Positions 1 through 5,980 of a stretch of 7,211 nucleotides of DNA are shown piece after piece. Below the pieces are notes generated by a model, which was given only the letters and a program-made list of their open reading frames with translations, was not told the origin of the DNA and did no database searches. Where the stretch lies: contig JAGALG010000203.1 of assembly GCA_017848075.1 (NCBI GenBank), forward strand, positions 1 to 7,211, read 5' to 3'. The position numbers and the translations under genes were made by a program. Every line of letters begins with the position of its first letter. Position 1 is the first letter of the stretch. The DNA comes from Oscillospiraceae bacterium (GTDB taxonomy: Bacteria; Bacillota; Clostridia; Oscillospirales; Ruminococcaceae).

Positions 1-3000
1 AAATTCAAAATCACTGTCATCGTCATCGCCGCCGAGGCCCAGATCGCTGAACTGATCCAGCAGGCTGCTGATATCATCGTCATCGTCGTCCAGGTCAGGC
101 TGTTCGATGGCAAATTTGTCTTCAAACTCGGAATCCACAGCCACGTTCTCGAAGTTGCTGCCGTTTTCCTCATTGTTGTATTCTGCATTGTGTTCAGGGC
201 CATTGAAGCCAAGATCTTTGTCCAGATCCTGTTTCAGGTCGATCTCTTCGTTGTTCTTGTCCAGAACTTTAACATCCAGACACAGAGACTGGAGCTCTTT
301 GACCAGAACTTTGAAGGATTCCGGAATACCTGGTTTTGGAACATTCTGTCCCTTAACGATTGCTTCGAAGGTTTTTACACGGCCTACAACGTCGTCAGAT
401 TTGACAGTGATGATCTCCTGCAGAGTGTAAGCAGCGCCGTAAGCCTCCAGTGCCCAAACCTCCATCTCACCGAAACGCTGACCGCCGAACTGAGCTTTAC
501 CGCCCAGAGGCTGCTGAGTAACCAGAGAGTATGGACCGGTGGAACGAGCATGGATCTTATCATCAACCAGGTGATGCAGTTTCAGGTAGTACATGTAACC
601 AACGGTAACAGGGTTATCGAATGGTTCACCGGTACGGCCATCGTAAACGATGGTTTTACCGTCTTCACGCAGGCCAGCTTCTTTCAGACATTCGCGGATG
701 TCTGCCTCGCTTGCGCCATCAAATACTGGGGTAGCAACTTTCCAGCCCAGCTCAGAAGCTGCGCGGCCCAGATGCACTTCCAGTACCTGACCGATATTCA
801 TACGGGAAGGTACGCCCAGTGGGTTCAGACAGATGTCCAGCGGACGGCCGTCAGCCAGGAATGGCATATCTTCCTGTGGCAGGATTCTGGAAACAACACC
901 CTTGTTACCATGACGACTTGCCATCTTATCGCCGACAGACAGCTTACGCTTCTGAGCGATGTAGCAGCGAACCACCATGTTTACGCCAGGAGACAGCTCA
1001 TCGCTGTTTTCACGGGTGAATACTTTGACATCAACGATGACACCGTACATACCGTGTGGCACTTTCAGGGAGGTATCGCGAACTTCTCTTGCTTTTTCGC
1101 CGAAGATCGCACGCAGCAGGCGTTCCTCTGCGTTCAGCTCGGTTTCACCTTTTGGAGTTACTTTACCAACCAGGATATCGCCGGCTTTTACTTCAGCACC
1201 GATGCGGATGATACCGCGTTCGTCCAGATCGCGGAGAGCATCTTCACCAACGTTCGGAATATCGCGGGTGATTTCTTCTGGGCCAAGCTTGGTGTCACGA
1301 GCTTCGGTTTCAAATTCCTCAATATGGATAGAGGTGTAAACATCATCACGAACCAGTTTCTCATTGATCAGAACAGCGTCCTCGTAGTTGTAGCCATCCC
1401 AGGTCATGAAGCCGATCAGAGCGTTTTTACCCAGAGAGATCTCACCGTTGCAGGTTGCAGGACCGTCTGCCAGAACCTGGCCTTTGGTCACACGCTCACC
1501 GGCAGCAACGATTGGTCTCTGGTTGATACAGGTACCCTGGTTGGAGCGGAGGAACTTGATGATGTGGTAATCTTTCAGTTCACCATCGTCGGTACGAATC
1601 ACGATGCGGTCAGCGGAAACACGCTCTACCACGCCGTCTTCATTTGCCAGTACGCAAACGCCGGAGTCAACAGCGGCTTTGTATTCCATACCGGTACCAA
1701 CGATTGGGTTTTCGGTTTTCATCAGCGGAACTGCCTGACGCTGCATGTTCGCACCCATCAGAGCTCGGTTGGTATCGTCGTTCTCCAGGAATGGGATCAT
1801 TGCAGTTGCAACGGAAACAACCATCTTAGGAGATACGTCCATGTAGTCAACCAGTTCGCGTCTTTCGGTTTTAACAACATCTCTGTGACGAACCGCAACC
1901 ATTTCGTTTACGAAGCAGTTGTTTTCGTCGAGAGGTTCGTTTGCCTGTGCTACGATAAATTCGTCTTCTTCATCAGCGGTCATGTAGCGAATCTCATCCA
2001 GAACGCATCCGGTTTCTTTGTCAACCAGACGGTATGGAGCCTCTACAAAGCCGTATTTATTGATTCTTGCGAAGGTAGCCAGGTAGGAGATCAGACCGAT
2101 ATTCGGGCCCTCTGGGGTCTCTACAGGGCACATACGGCCATAATGGCTGTAGTGTACGTCTCGAACTTCGAAGCCTGCACGGTCACGGGACAGACCACCA
2201 GGACCCAGGGCGGACAGTCTTCTCTTATGGGTCAGCTCAGCCAGAGGGTTGTTCTGGTCCATGAACTGGGACAGAGGAGAAGAACCGAAGAATTCTTTGA
2301 TTGCTGCAACAACAGGACGAATGTTGATCAGAGCCTGTGGGGTGATTACATCCATATCCTGTGCCTGGGTGGTCATACGCTCGCGGATCACGCGCTCCAT
2401 ACGGGAGAAGCCGATGCGGAACTGGTTCTGCAGCAGCTCACCAACGCAGCGGATACGACGGTTGCCCAGATGGTCGATGTCGTCGGTCAGACCGATGCCA
2501 TTGTCCAGATTGCAGATATAGTTGATGGTTGCGAAGATATCGTCTTTGATGATATGTTTTGGCACCAGATCATCGCAGCGTGCTTTGATGGTTTCTTTCA
2601 GTGCTTCTTCATCATCGCCGCAAGCGTCCAGGATCTCGCAGAGAACAGAGAAACGAACTTTCTCCAGAACGCCCAGCTCTTCGCAGTCGAAGTTTACATA
2701 GTCATGGATATCAACCATGCCGTTGGAGATAACTTTAACCTCTTTATCGCCAACCTTCAGGAAAGCAGTGTTTACGCCGGCGCGTTCGATCTCTTCTGCT
2801 TTTGCACGGGAGATCACTTCGCCCTCGTCAGCCAGCAGCTCACCGGTACGGGTGTTGATAACAGGCTGTGCCAGAACATGGCCAACCAGACGGCTGCCGA
2901 TGCCCAGCTTCTTATTATATTTGTAGCGGCCTACGCGGGACAGGTCATATCTTCTTGCGTCAAAGAAGAGCATATCGATATGACTCTGAGCGCTGTCCAC

Positions 3001-3747
3001 TGTTGGAGGTTCGCCTGGACGAAGTTTGCGGTAAACTTCCAGCAGACCTTCCTCGGTGTTATTGGTGCTATCCTTTTCCAGTGTAGCCAGCATCTTGGTA
3101 TCGCTGCCGAAGAAGTCCAGAATCTGTGCGTCGCTGGAGAGACCCAGTGCACGGATAAAGGTAGTTACCGGCAGTTTTCTGTTTTTATCGATACGAACAT
3201 AGAACACATCGTTGGAATCGGTTTCGTATTCCAGCCATGCACCTCTGTTAGGGATAACAGTAGAGGAGTACAGTGCTTTACCAGCTTTGTCGCGGGACAT
3301 TGCGTAGTAAACGCCAGGAGAACGAACCAACTGAGAAACGATAACGCGTTCTGCACCATTGATGATGAAGGTACCGCTGTCGGTCATCAGTGGGAAATCG
3401 CCCATGAAGATATCCTGTTCTTTTACTTCGCCGGTTTCCTTATTGAGGAGGCTGGCACGTACACGCAAAGGTGCGGAGTAAGTAGCGTCGCGCTCTTTGC
3501 ATTCTTCAATGCTGTACTTTGGTTTATCTTCGAGACGATAGTCGATAAAGTCAAGCACCAGATTGCCCTGATAGTCCGAAATTGCGGAAATATCTTTGAA
3601 TACTTCTTTAATTCCTTCTTCCAGGAACCATTTGTAAGAGTTTTTCTGAATTTCGATGAGGTTTGGCATCTCCAGAACTTCATCGATACGAGAAAAGCTC
3701 ATTCGCTGAACATTCTTCCCGAGTTGTACAGGTTTCACATTCACCAT
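1..3747 (-). CDS. rpoB: DNA-directed RNA polymerase subunit beta (3' end beyond window)
   Basis: This is the beta subunit of the core RNA polymerase, which with beta' forms the active-site cleft and binds rifampicin. It reads 1249 residues without a stop, so the end lies just outside; B. subtilis RpoB is about 1190. Numbering from the chosen start: an N-terminal PNLIEIQ..SYKWFLEEG block; the MGDFPLMTDSGTFIINGAERVIVSQL block; the rifampicin region at 488-514 with Q494, D497, H507, R510 and S512 as in sensitive enzymes; CPVETPEGPNIGLI; DGYNYEDA with E789 and D790 near the active site; the flap at about 830-935; GDKMASRHGNKG with K941 and K949 (E. coli K1065, K1073); LNPLGVPSRMNIGQ; and the C-terminal GGQRFGEMEVWALEAYGA clamp block. 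An acidic tail follows from about 1165. I chose the ATG at 3747 because GGGTGA lies 5 bases upstream; an in-frame ATG at 3765 lacks a ribosome binding site. No TTA, CTA or TCA codon occurs, indicating strong codon selection. rpoC is expected next but is not visible. Confidence 0.99.
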   Translation of the reverse strand, partial: MVNVKPVQLGKNVQRMSFSRIDEVLEMPNLIEIQKNSYKWFLEEGIKEVFKDISAISDYQGNLVLDFIDYRLEDKPKYSIEECKERDATYSAPLRVRASLLNKETGEVKEQDIFMGDFPLMTDSGTFIINGAERVIVSQLVRSPGVYYAMSRDKAGKALYSSTVIPNRGAWLEYETDSNDVFYVRIDKNRKLPVTTFIRALGLSSDAQILDFFGSDTKMLATLEKDSTNNTEEGLLEVYRKLRPGEPPTVDSAQSHIDMLFFDARRYDLSRVGRYKYNKKLGIGSRLVGHVLAQPVINTRTGELLADEGEVISRAKAEEIERAGVNTAFLKVGDKEVKVISNGMVDIHDYVNFDCEELGVLEKVRFSVLCEILDACGDDEEALKETIKARCDDLVPKHIIKDDIFATINYICNLDNGIGLTDDIDHLGNRRIRCVGELLQNQFRIGFSRMERVIRERMTTQAQDMDVITPQALINIRPVVAAIKEFFGSSPLSQFMDQNNPLAELTHKRRLSALGPGGLSRDRAGFEVRDVHYSHYGRMCPVETPEGPNIGLISYLATFARINKYGFVEAPYRLVDKETGCVLDEIRYMTADEEDEFIVAQANEPLDENNCFVNEMVAVRHRDVVKTERRELVDYMDVSPKMVVSVATAMIPFLENDDTNRALMGANMQRQAVPLMKTENPIVGTGMEYKAAVDSGVCVLANEDGVVERVSADRIVIRTDDGELKDYHIIKFLRSNQGTCINQRPIVAAGERVTKGQVLADGPATCNGEISLGKNALIGFMTWDGYNYEDAVLINEKLVRDDVYTSIHIEEFETEARDTKLGPEEITRDIPNVGEDALRDLDERGIIRIGAEVKAGDILVGKVTPKGETELNAEERLLRAIFGEKAREVRDTSLKVPHGMYGVIVDVKVFTRENSDELSPGVNMVVRCYIAQKRKLSVGDKMASRHGNKGVVSRILPQEDMPFLADGRPLDICLNPLGVPSRMNIGQVLEVHLGRAASELGWKVATPVFDGASEADIRECLKEAGLREDGKTIVYDGRTGEPFDNPVTVGYMYYLKLHHLVDDKIHARSTGPYSLVTQQPLGGKAQFGGQRFGEMEVWALEAYGAAYTLQEIITVKSDDVVGRVKTFEAIVKGQNVPKPGIPESFKVLVKELQSLCLDVKVLDKNNEEIDLKQDLDKDLGFNGPEHNAEYNNEENGSNFENVAVDSEFEDKFAIEQPDLDDDDDDISSLLDQFSDLGLGGDDDDSDFEF
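10..108 (-). repeat. Asp-codon repeat tract encoding the acidic RpoB C-terminal tail
   Basis: Within rpoB two runs of alternating GAT and GAC codons encode six consecutive Asp (73-90) and four consecutive Asp (16-27). Of the last 36 residues visible in the window, 14 are Asp and 2 are Glu, and none is Lys or Arg. The tract is low-complexity trinucleotide DNA, so it could vary in length by slippage. The tail lies beyond the last conserved RpoB block, and such tails vary between lineages. Confidence 0.8.
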
Positions 3748-3752
3748 TCGGT

Positions 3753-3763
3753 TCACCCACTCC
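3753..3763 (-). promoter_or_regulatory. Ribosome binding site that sets the rpoB start
   Basis: The transcript reads GGAGTGGGTGA, then 5 bases (ACCGA), then the ATG at 3747. GGTGA matches the 3' part of the AGGAGGTGA consensus. Aligned this way, spacing to the ATG at 3747 is optimal. The competing in-frame ATG at 3765 is preceded by an A/T-rich stretch with no purine-rich site, so starting there would add an unlikely six residues (MEWVNR). Confidence 0.7.
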
Positions 3764-3776
3764 ATTCTGTATTTCT

Positions 3777-3834
3777 AAAAATCAATCCACAGCCCTGACA
3801 TTCCTATGAAAATTCGGGCAATGTGCTGATTTTT
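3777..3834 (-). promoter_or_regulatory. Candidate bulged hairpin in the rpoB 5' leader
   Basis: On the transcript, AAAAATC (3828-3834), CACA (3822-3825) and GCCC (3816-3819) can pair with GATTTTT (3777-3783), TGTG (3788-3791) and GGGC (3792-3795). This gives 15 pairs, with AG and TT bulges on the 5' arm, a GATT bulge on the 3' arm (which can alternatively pair with AATC), and a loop of about 20 bases. It ends 29 bases before the start codon. Pairing is read by eye; no energy was computed. No known riboswitch or ribosomal-protein leader was recognised. It is probably not a terminator, because the U-rich part lies inside the stem. Confidence 0.4.
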
Positions 3835-3932
3835 GCGTCCTAATTTTTTTCAAAGACTATTGAAATTTCAAAATCGATATGTTACAATTAAGCAAGTTAA
3901 CGGCACATTTATCCATTTTGATACATTGTAAT

Positions 3933-3961
3933 ATTATATAACACTTTTTTAAAGAAGTCAA
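3933..3961 (-). promoter_or_regulatory. Near-consensus housekeeping sigma promoter for rpoB
   Basis: The minus strand shows a -35 box TTGACT (3956-3961, five of six consensus bases), a 17-base spacer and a perfect -10 box TATAAT (3933-3938). Transcription would start near 3926. It lies between the lysO-operon terminator and rpoB, so it should drive rpoB independently of the genes upstream. The match is what a highly expressed vegetative gene would be expected to carry. Confidence 0.88.
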
Positions 3962-3985
3962 CAGCTTCTTGTCGAATCAGTATGT

Positions 3986-4016
3986 AAAAAAGCCCCGGCC
4001 TTTCGGTCGGGGCTTT
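3986..4016 (-). terminator. Intrinsic terminator of the PepSY-lysO operon
   Basis: On the minus strand, AAAGCCCCGACC (4005-4016), loop GAAA (4001-4004) and GGCCGGGGCTTT (3989-4000) form a 12-pair stem with one G-U pair, followed by more T residues to give a run of six. The stem begins 20 bases after the TAG stop of the lysO C-terminal gene. It separates that operon from the rpoB promoter. Confidence 0.95.
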
Positions 4017-4036
4017 GTTTATTTTGCTTGATTTGC

Positions 4037-4639
4037 CTAACTGAGCAAAGTGAACAGGCTATTGATGAGCACCGGGATCAACGCCGTGCAAAGCAGGCCG
4101 TTGATGACCGCCATCATGGCCACTTCCTCGTTGGTGTACTTCATCAGAATGGACAGGGAGGTGTCGCTGCTGGTCGCACCAGCCGGAGCAACGGCAGTGT
4201 ATGGATTCAGATATTTTGCCAGCACCGGGATCAGCAGGAAGGTGAGGATCTCACGCAGAATATTGCTGAGGAAGGCAATGGTACCGATCTCCGCACCAAC
4301 CAGATCGGTCAGCAAAACACCGGAAAGGCTGTACCAGCCCATGCCTGACGCAATACACAGACTTTCCCGCAGAGGCATCTGCAGCACCAGACTGCCGACA
4401 ATACCACCCAGCAGAGAGCCGACTACGATACCGGCCGGAATCACCATAACCCGCACATTGTATTCTCTCATTTTGCGGAAAAGAACCTTGTTCTCGCCGA
4501 CGCTGATGCCCACACTGAACATCAGAACGATCAGGGCGTAATCCGCCACCATGGAGAACAGCTCCACCATTTTCGGGACGAAGAAGAACTGACCGCAAAC
4601 AATGCCCAAAAGCAAACAAATGACAGCTGCAATAATCAT
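4037..4639 (-). CDS. lysO: Lysine exporter LysO family protein, C-terminal core half
   Basis: This 200-residue, strongly hydrophobic protein matches the C-terminal two thirds of E. coli LysO (YbjE), an inner-membrane exporter of L-lysine that also confers thialysine resistance. The clearest match is residues 97-116, ASGMGWYSLSGVLLTD, then the ...ILREILTFLLIPVL helix and PAGATSSDTSLSIL at 152-164. D159 aligns with the conserved intramembrane Asp of the E. coli GATSMDFTLP motif (D261 as I recall it). About six membrane segments can be seen, at roughly 3-20, 32-47, 65-88, 103-122, 124-141 and 173-197. The start is ATG at 4639 with a strong AAGGAGGG site 9 bases upstream. It overlaps the preceding gene by 4 bases (ATGA), implying translational coupling. 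It lacks the N-terminal part, which the gene before it supplies. Lysine as substrate is inferred from the family. Confidence 0.92.
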   Translation of the reverse strand: MIIAAVICLLLGIVCGQFFFVPKMVELFSMVADYALIVLMFSVGISVGENKVLFRKMREYNVRVMVIPAGIVVGSLLGGIVGSLVLQMPLRESLCIASGMGWYSLSGVLLTDLVGAEIGTIAFLSNILREILTFLLIPVLAKYLNPYTAVAPAGATSSDTSLSILMKYTNEEVAMMAVINGLLCTALIPVLINSLFTLLS

Positions 4640-4935
4640 TCTTCTCTTCCCTCCTTCCAGTCGGGATCCTCCAGATATTTCTTCGTCAGAGGGTAAACAA
4701 CCAGAATAGAACCAACAATGGCCAAAACAGAGAACACCAAGCTGCGCAGACCCATATTGGCGATCTCATAAATAAAGTCCGGACGGCTGCCCAGGGATAC
4801 GCCCATGGAAAAGATCAGCACCAGCGTAGCCGCCAGCTGGATGTTGATGTTCAGCTTATTCCACCGCTCCGGGAAGAACTTCCAGCCGATCACTGCACCG
4901 ACCAGTAAAAAAATCAGAATAGAAATAGCACTCAA
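4636..4935 (-). CDS. LysO family transporter, N-terminal half protein
   Basis: This 99-residue membrane protein has three predicted helices at about 4-20, 32-50 and 60-83 (the second containing LVLIFSMGVSLGS) and a charged C-terminal tail ending in EDPDWKEGREE. It corresponds to the first part of single-chain LysO proteins of about 300 residues; together with the following 200-residue protein it makes up the full length. Separate half-genes of about 95 and 200 residues are, to my knowledge, common in Firmicutes and Bacteroidetes. The two products presumably assemble in the membrane. The only plausible start I see is TTG at 4935, since a stop lies in frame three codons upstream. AGAGG ends one base before that TTG, far too close for normal use, so initiation may rely on ribosomes ending at the TAG at 4942, or begin at a rarer downstream codon (ATT at 4926 or CTG at 4917). 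The exact start is uncertain by several residues. Confidence 0.87.
   Translation of the reverse strand: MSAISILIFLLVGAVIGWKFFPERWNKLNINIQLAATLVLIFSMGVSLGSRPDFIYEIANMGLRSLVFSVLAIVGSILVVYPLTKKYLEDPDWKEGREE
4649..4656 (-). promoter_or_regulatory. Strong ribosome binding site for the lysO C-terminal gene
   Basis: AAGGAGGG lies 9 bases before the ATG at 4639, inside the last codons of the upstream gene. A strong independent site at the ATGA overlap indicates that the split is an evolved gene arrangement and not a recent frameshift. Confidence 0.85.
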
Positions 4936-4941
4936 TCCTCT

Positions 4942-5832
4942 CTAAAACACATCTGCTTCCAGCTGGCCCAAAACATCGCCGCTGTAGGCATCCACATAAT
5001 ACAGCATATGATCTGCTGTCACCTTCCATACAATGCGGGAGGTGTAGTTTTCTTCATCGCCCCAAAGAATCGGGCTGGCAACCACCAGCTCAGCCTTGGC
5101 CTGTTCTTCAAAGGTCAGGAGCAGCTGATCCTGCACAGCCGCAATCGCCGCGCTTTGTCCGATCTTCTGACCTTCCTGCTCTACCAAAGGCAGGTCAAAG
5201 ATCTTCAGATTCATCAGCTCACCGCTCTGTGCAGACAGGATCATCTTCACTGCCTCGTAATCCGAGTACAGTTCCCCGTCCTCATCGACCACACGCTGGA
5301 AGATCACCGTCGCAATATTGTTCTGGCGATCTACCTTTCGGGCGATATTTCCATATTCTTTATCCAACTGCAGAATGGAGAAATATTCTTTCGCTTTATT
5401 GACCAGCTGTCGCTCGGTCATCTGGAGCACATTGGCTTTCACATTGCTGCGGGCAAACCAGTACAGCTCCTTGCTTTCGCTGTTGATCTGCACCTCACCG
5501 TTGTCATACTCCACCCGGTACAAATCATCCGGGCAGTATTTGTCCTGAACCAGAGAAGCCTTCCCCTCTGTTACCAGAAGCCCAAAGATTTCGCCGTATG
5601 TATTGGCAATTTTCTGCAGCTCTTCATCCACATAGACTTCTTCTGTCTCCGAGGCAGCTTCCGGCAGTTTTTCCGGCTCTACCACTGTTTCCCGAAAGGA
5701 AAAATCAAAGTCCGGCAGTTTCAGCAGATCGCCCTTGGCCAGCAGTCCCAAACCTCCGGCTGCCGCAGTCAGCACCAGAAGAAGCCCTACGATCCAAAGC
5801 ACCGGAATGGTTTCATTTTTCTTCTGTTTCAT
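4942..5832 (-). CDS. Membrane-anchored PepSY-domain protein of unknown function
   Basis: This 296-residue protein has a short Lys-rich N-terminus (MKQKKNE), one membrane helix at about 11-32 and a large, acidic, probably extracellular part. A linker at 45-68 rich in Glu and Pro precedes two related domains. The first spans about 100-215 (ending in YEAVKMILSAQSGELMNLKI). The second, at about 222-292, looks like a PepSY domain: an IGQSAAIAAV helix, then a WKV...YYVDAYSGDVLG strand pair. PepSY domains occur as propeptide-like inhibitors of peptidases and in proteins such as YpeB and YcdB/YcdC, but no peptidase is seen here. The start is ATG at 5832, with GGAGG 7 bases upstream and the promoter about 25 bases before the gene. 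The chain has one Cys (C100) and no lipobox. It is first in an operon with the two lysO genes. A role in sensing or assisting the exporter is conceivable but unsupported beyond linkage. Confidence 0.82.
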   Translation of the reverse strand: MKQKKNETIPVLWIVGLLLVLTAAAGGLGLLAKGDLLKLPDFDFSFRETVVEPEKLPEAASETEEVYVDEELQKIANTYGEIFGLLVTEGKASLVQDKYCPDDLYRVEYDNGEVQINSESKELYWFARSNVKANVLQMTERQLVNKAKEYFSILQLDKEYGNIARKVDRQNNIATVIFQRVVDEDGELYSDYEAVKMILSAQSGELMNLKIFDLPLVEQEGQKIGQSAAIAAVQDQLLLTFEEQAKAELVVASPILWGDEENYTSRIVWKVTADHMLYYVDAYSGDVLGQLEADVF

Positions 5833-5839
5833 CGAATTT

Positions 5840-5844
5840 CCTCC
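5840..5844 (-). promoter_or_regulatory. Ribosome binding site that sets the PepSY gene start
   Basis: GGAGG lies 7 bases before the ATG at 5832. An in-frame TTG at 5892 would add 20 residues, but it falls in the -35 box of the predicted promoter and so would not be in the transcript. Confidence 0.88.
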
Positions 5845-5863
5845 ACATTTTTGCAGTTTTACT

Positions 5864-5892
5864 ATGATAGCATAAAAAAACTTTCCTGCCAA
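5864..5892 (-). promoter_or_regulatory. Housekeeping sigma promoter of the PepSY-lysO operon
   Basis: The minus strand has TTGGCA (5887-5892, five of six consensus bases), a 17-base spacer, and TATCAT (5864-5869, five of six), with TGC directly before the -10 box giving an extended -10 element. The predicted start near 5857 leaves a leader of only about 25 bases, too short for a lysine riboswitch or T-box, so any lysine control would have to act at the promoter. Confidence 0.85.
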
Positions 5893-5903
5893 TCCTTTTG
5901 ACC

Positions 5904-5915
5904 TTTTCCGGAAAA
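5904..5915. promoter_or_regulatory. Perfect palindrome upstream of the operon promoter, candidate operator
   Basis: TTTTCCGGAAAA is a perfect 12-base palindrome 11 bases upstream of the -35 box, centred about 53 bases before the predicted transcription start. This is a usual location for an activator or a looping repressor. I do not recognise it as the site of a named regulator, and a short A/T-flanked palindrome can arise by chance. Confidence 0.35.
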
Positions 5916-5980
5916 AAGCCTATGGATTCCGACAAAATCCGGCGATTTCACCGCTGGATTCTCTGCAGTTTTTGCCATAT

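Larger units (their letters stand above)
3748..3926 (-). other. rpoB 5' leader
   Basis: From the predicted transcription start near 3926 to the chosen start codon there are about 180 bases, long for a leader with no recognised coding content. It is A/T-rich in its first half and holds a perfect 12-base palindrome, TTGAAATTTCAA, at 3860-3871, and the bulged hairpin at 3777-3834. A 19-codon frame from the ATG at 3916 to the TAG at 3857 has no ribosome binding site and I do not call it a gene. Confidence 0.6.

Noticed and set aside
190..3798. Plus-strand open frame of 1202 codons
   Set aside because: It is in exact codon register with rpoB on the other strand, resembles no protein family, and its openness is fully explained by the absence of TTA, CTA and TCA codons in rpoB. 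rpoB is certain from many conserved motifs.
3857..3916. Nineteen-codon frame (MDKCAVNLL...) in the rpoB leader as a leader peptide
   Set aside because: There is no ribosome binding site before its ATG and no run of codons for one amino acid that would indicate attenuation.
4028..4541. Plus-strand open frames opposite the lysO C-terminal gene
   Set aside because: Their products are Arg/Ser/Gln-rich without family resemblance, while the minus strand encodes a clear LysO core.
4636..4639. LysO split as a recent frameshift or sequencing error
   Set aside because: The C-terminal gene has its own strong ribosome binding site and ATG, the N-terminal product ends in a charged tail, and split LysO pairs of these sizes are known in other bacteria.
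5833..5857. Lysine riboswitch or T-box upstream of the exporter operon
   Set aside because: The leader between the predicted transcription start and the gene is only about 25 bases, too short for either element.
5830..5892. Longer PepSY protein starting at the TTG at 5892
   Set aside because: That start overlaps the -35 box, lacks a ribosome binding site, and would place 20 extra residues before a normal Lys-rich N-terminus; the ATG at 5832 has GGAGG at 7 bases.
5008..5901. Plus-strand open frame of 297 codons opposite the PepSY gene
   Set aside because: It is again in codon register with the minus-strand gene, has low-complexity His/Leu/Gln-rich composition, and runs through that gene's promoter. 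The minus-strand gene has a promoter, ribosome binding site and domain match.
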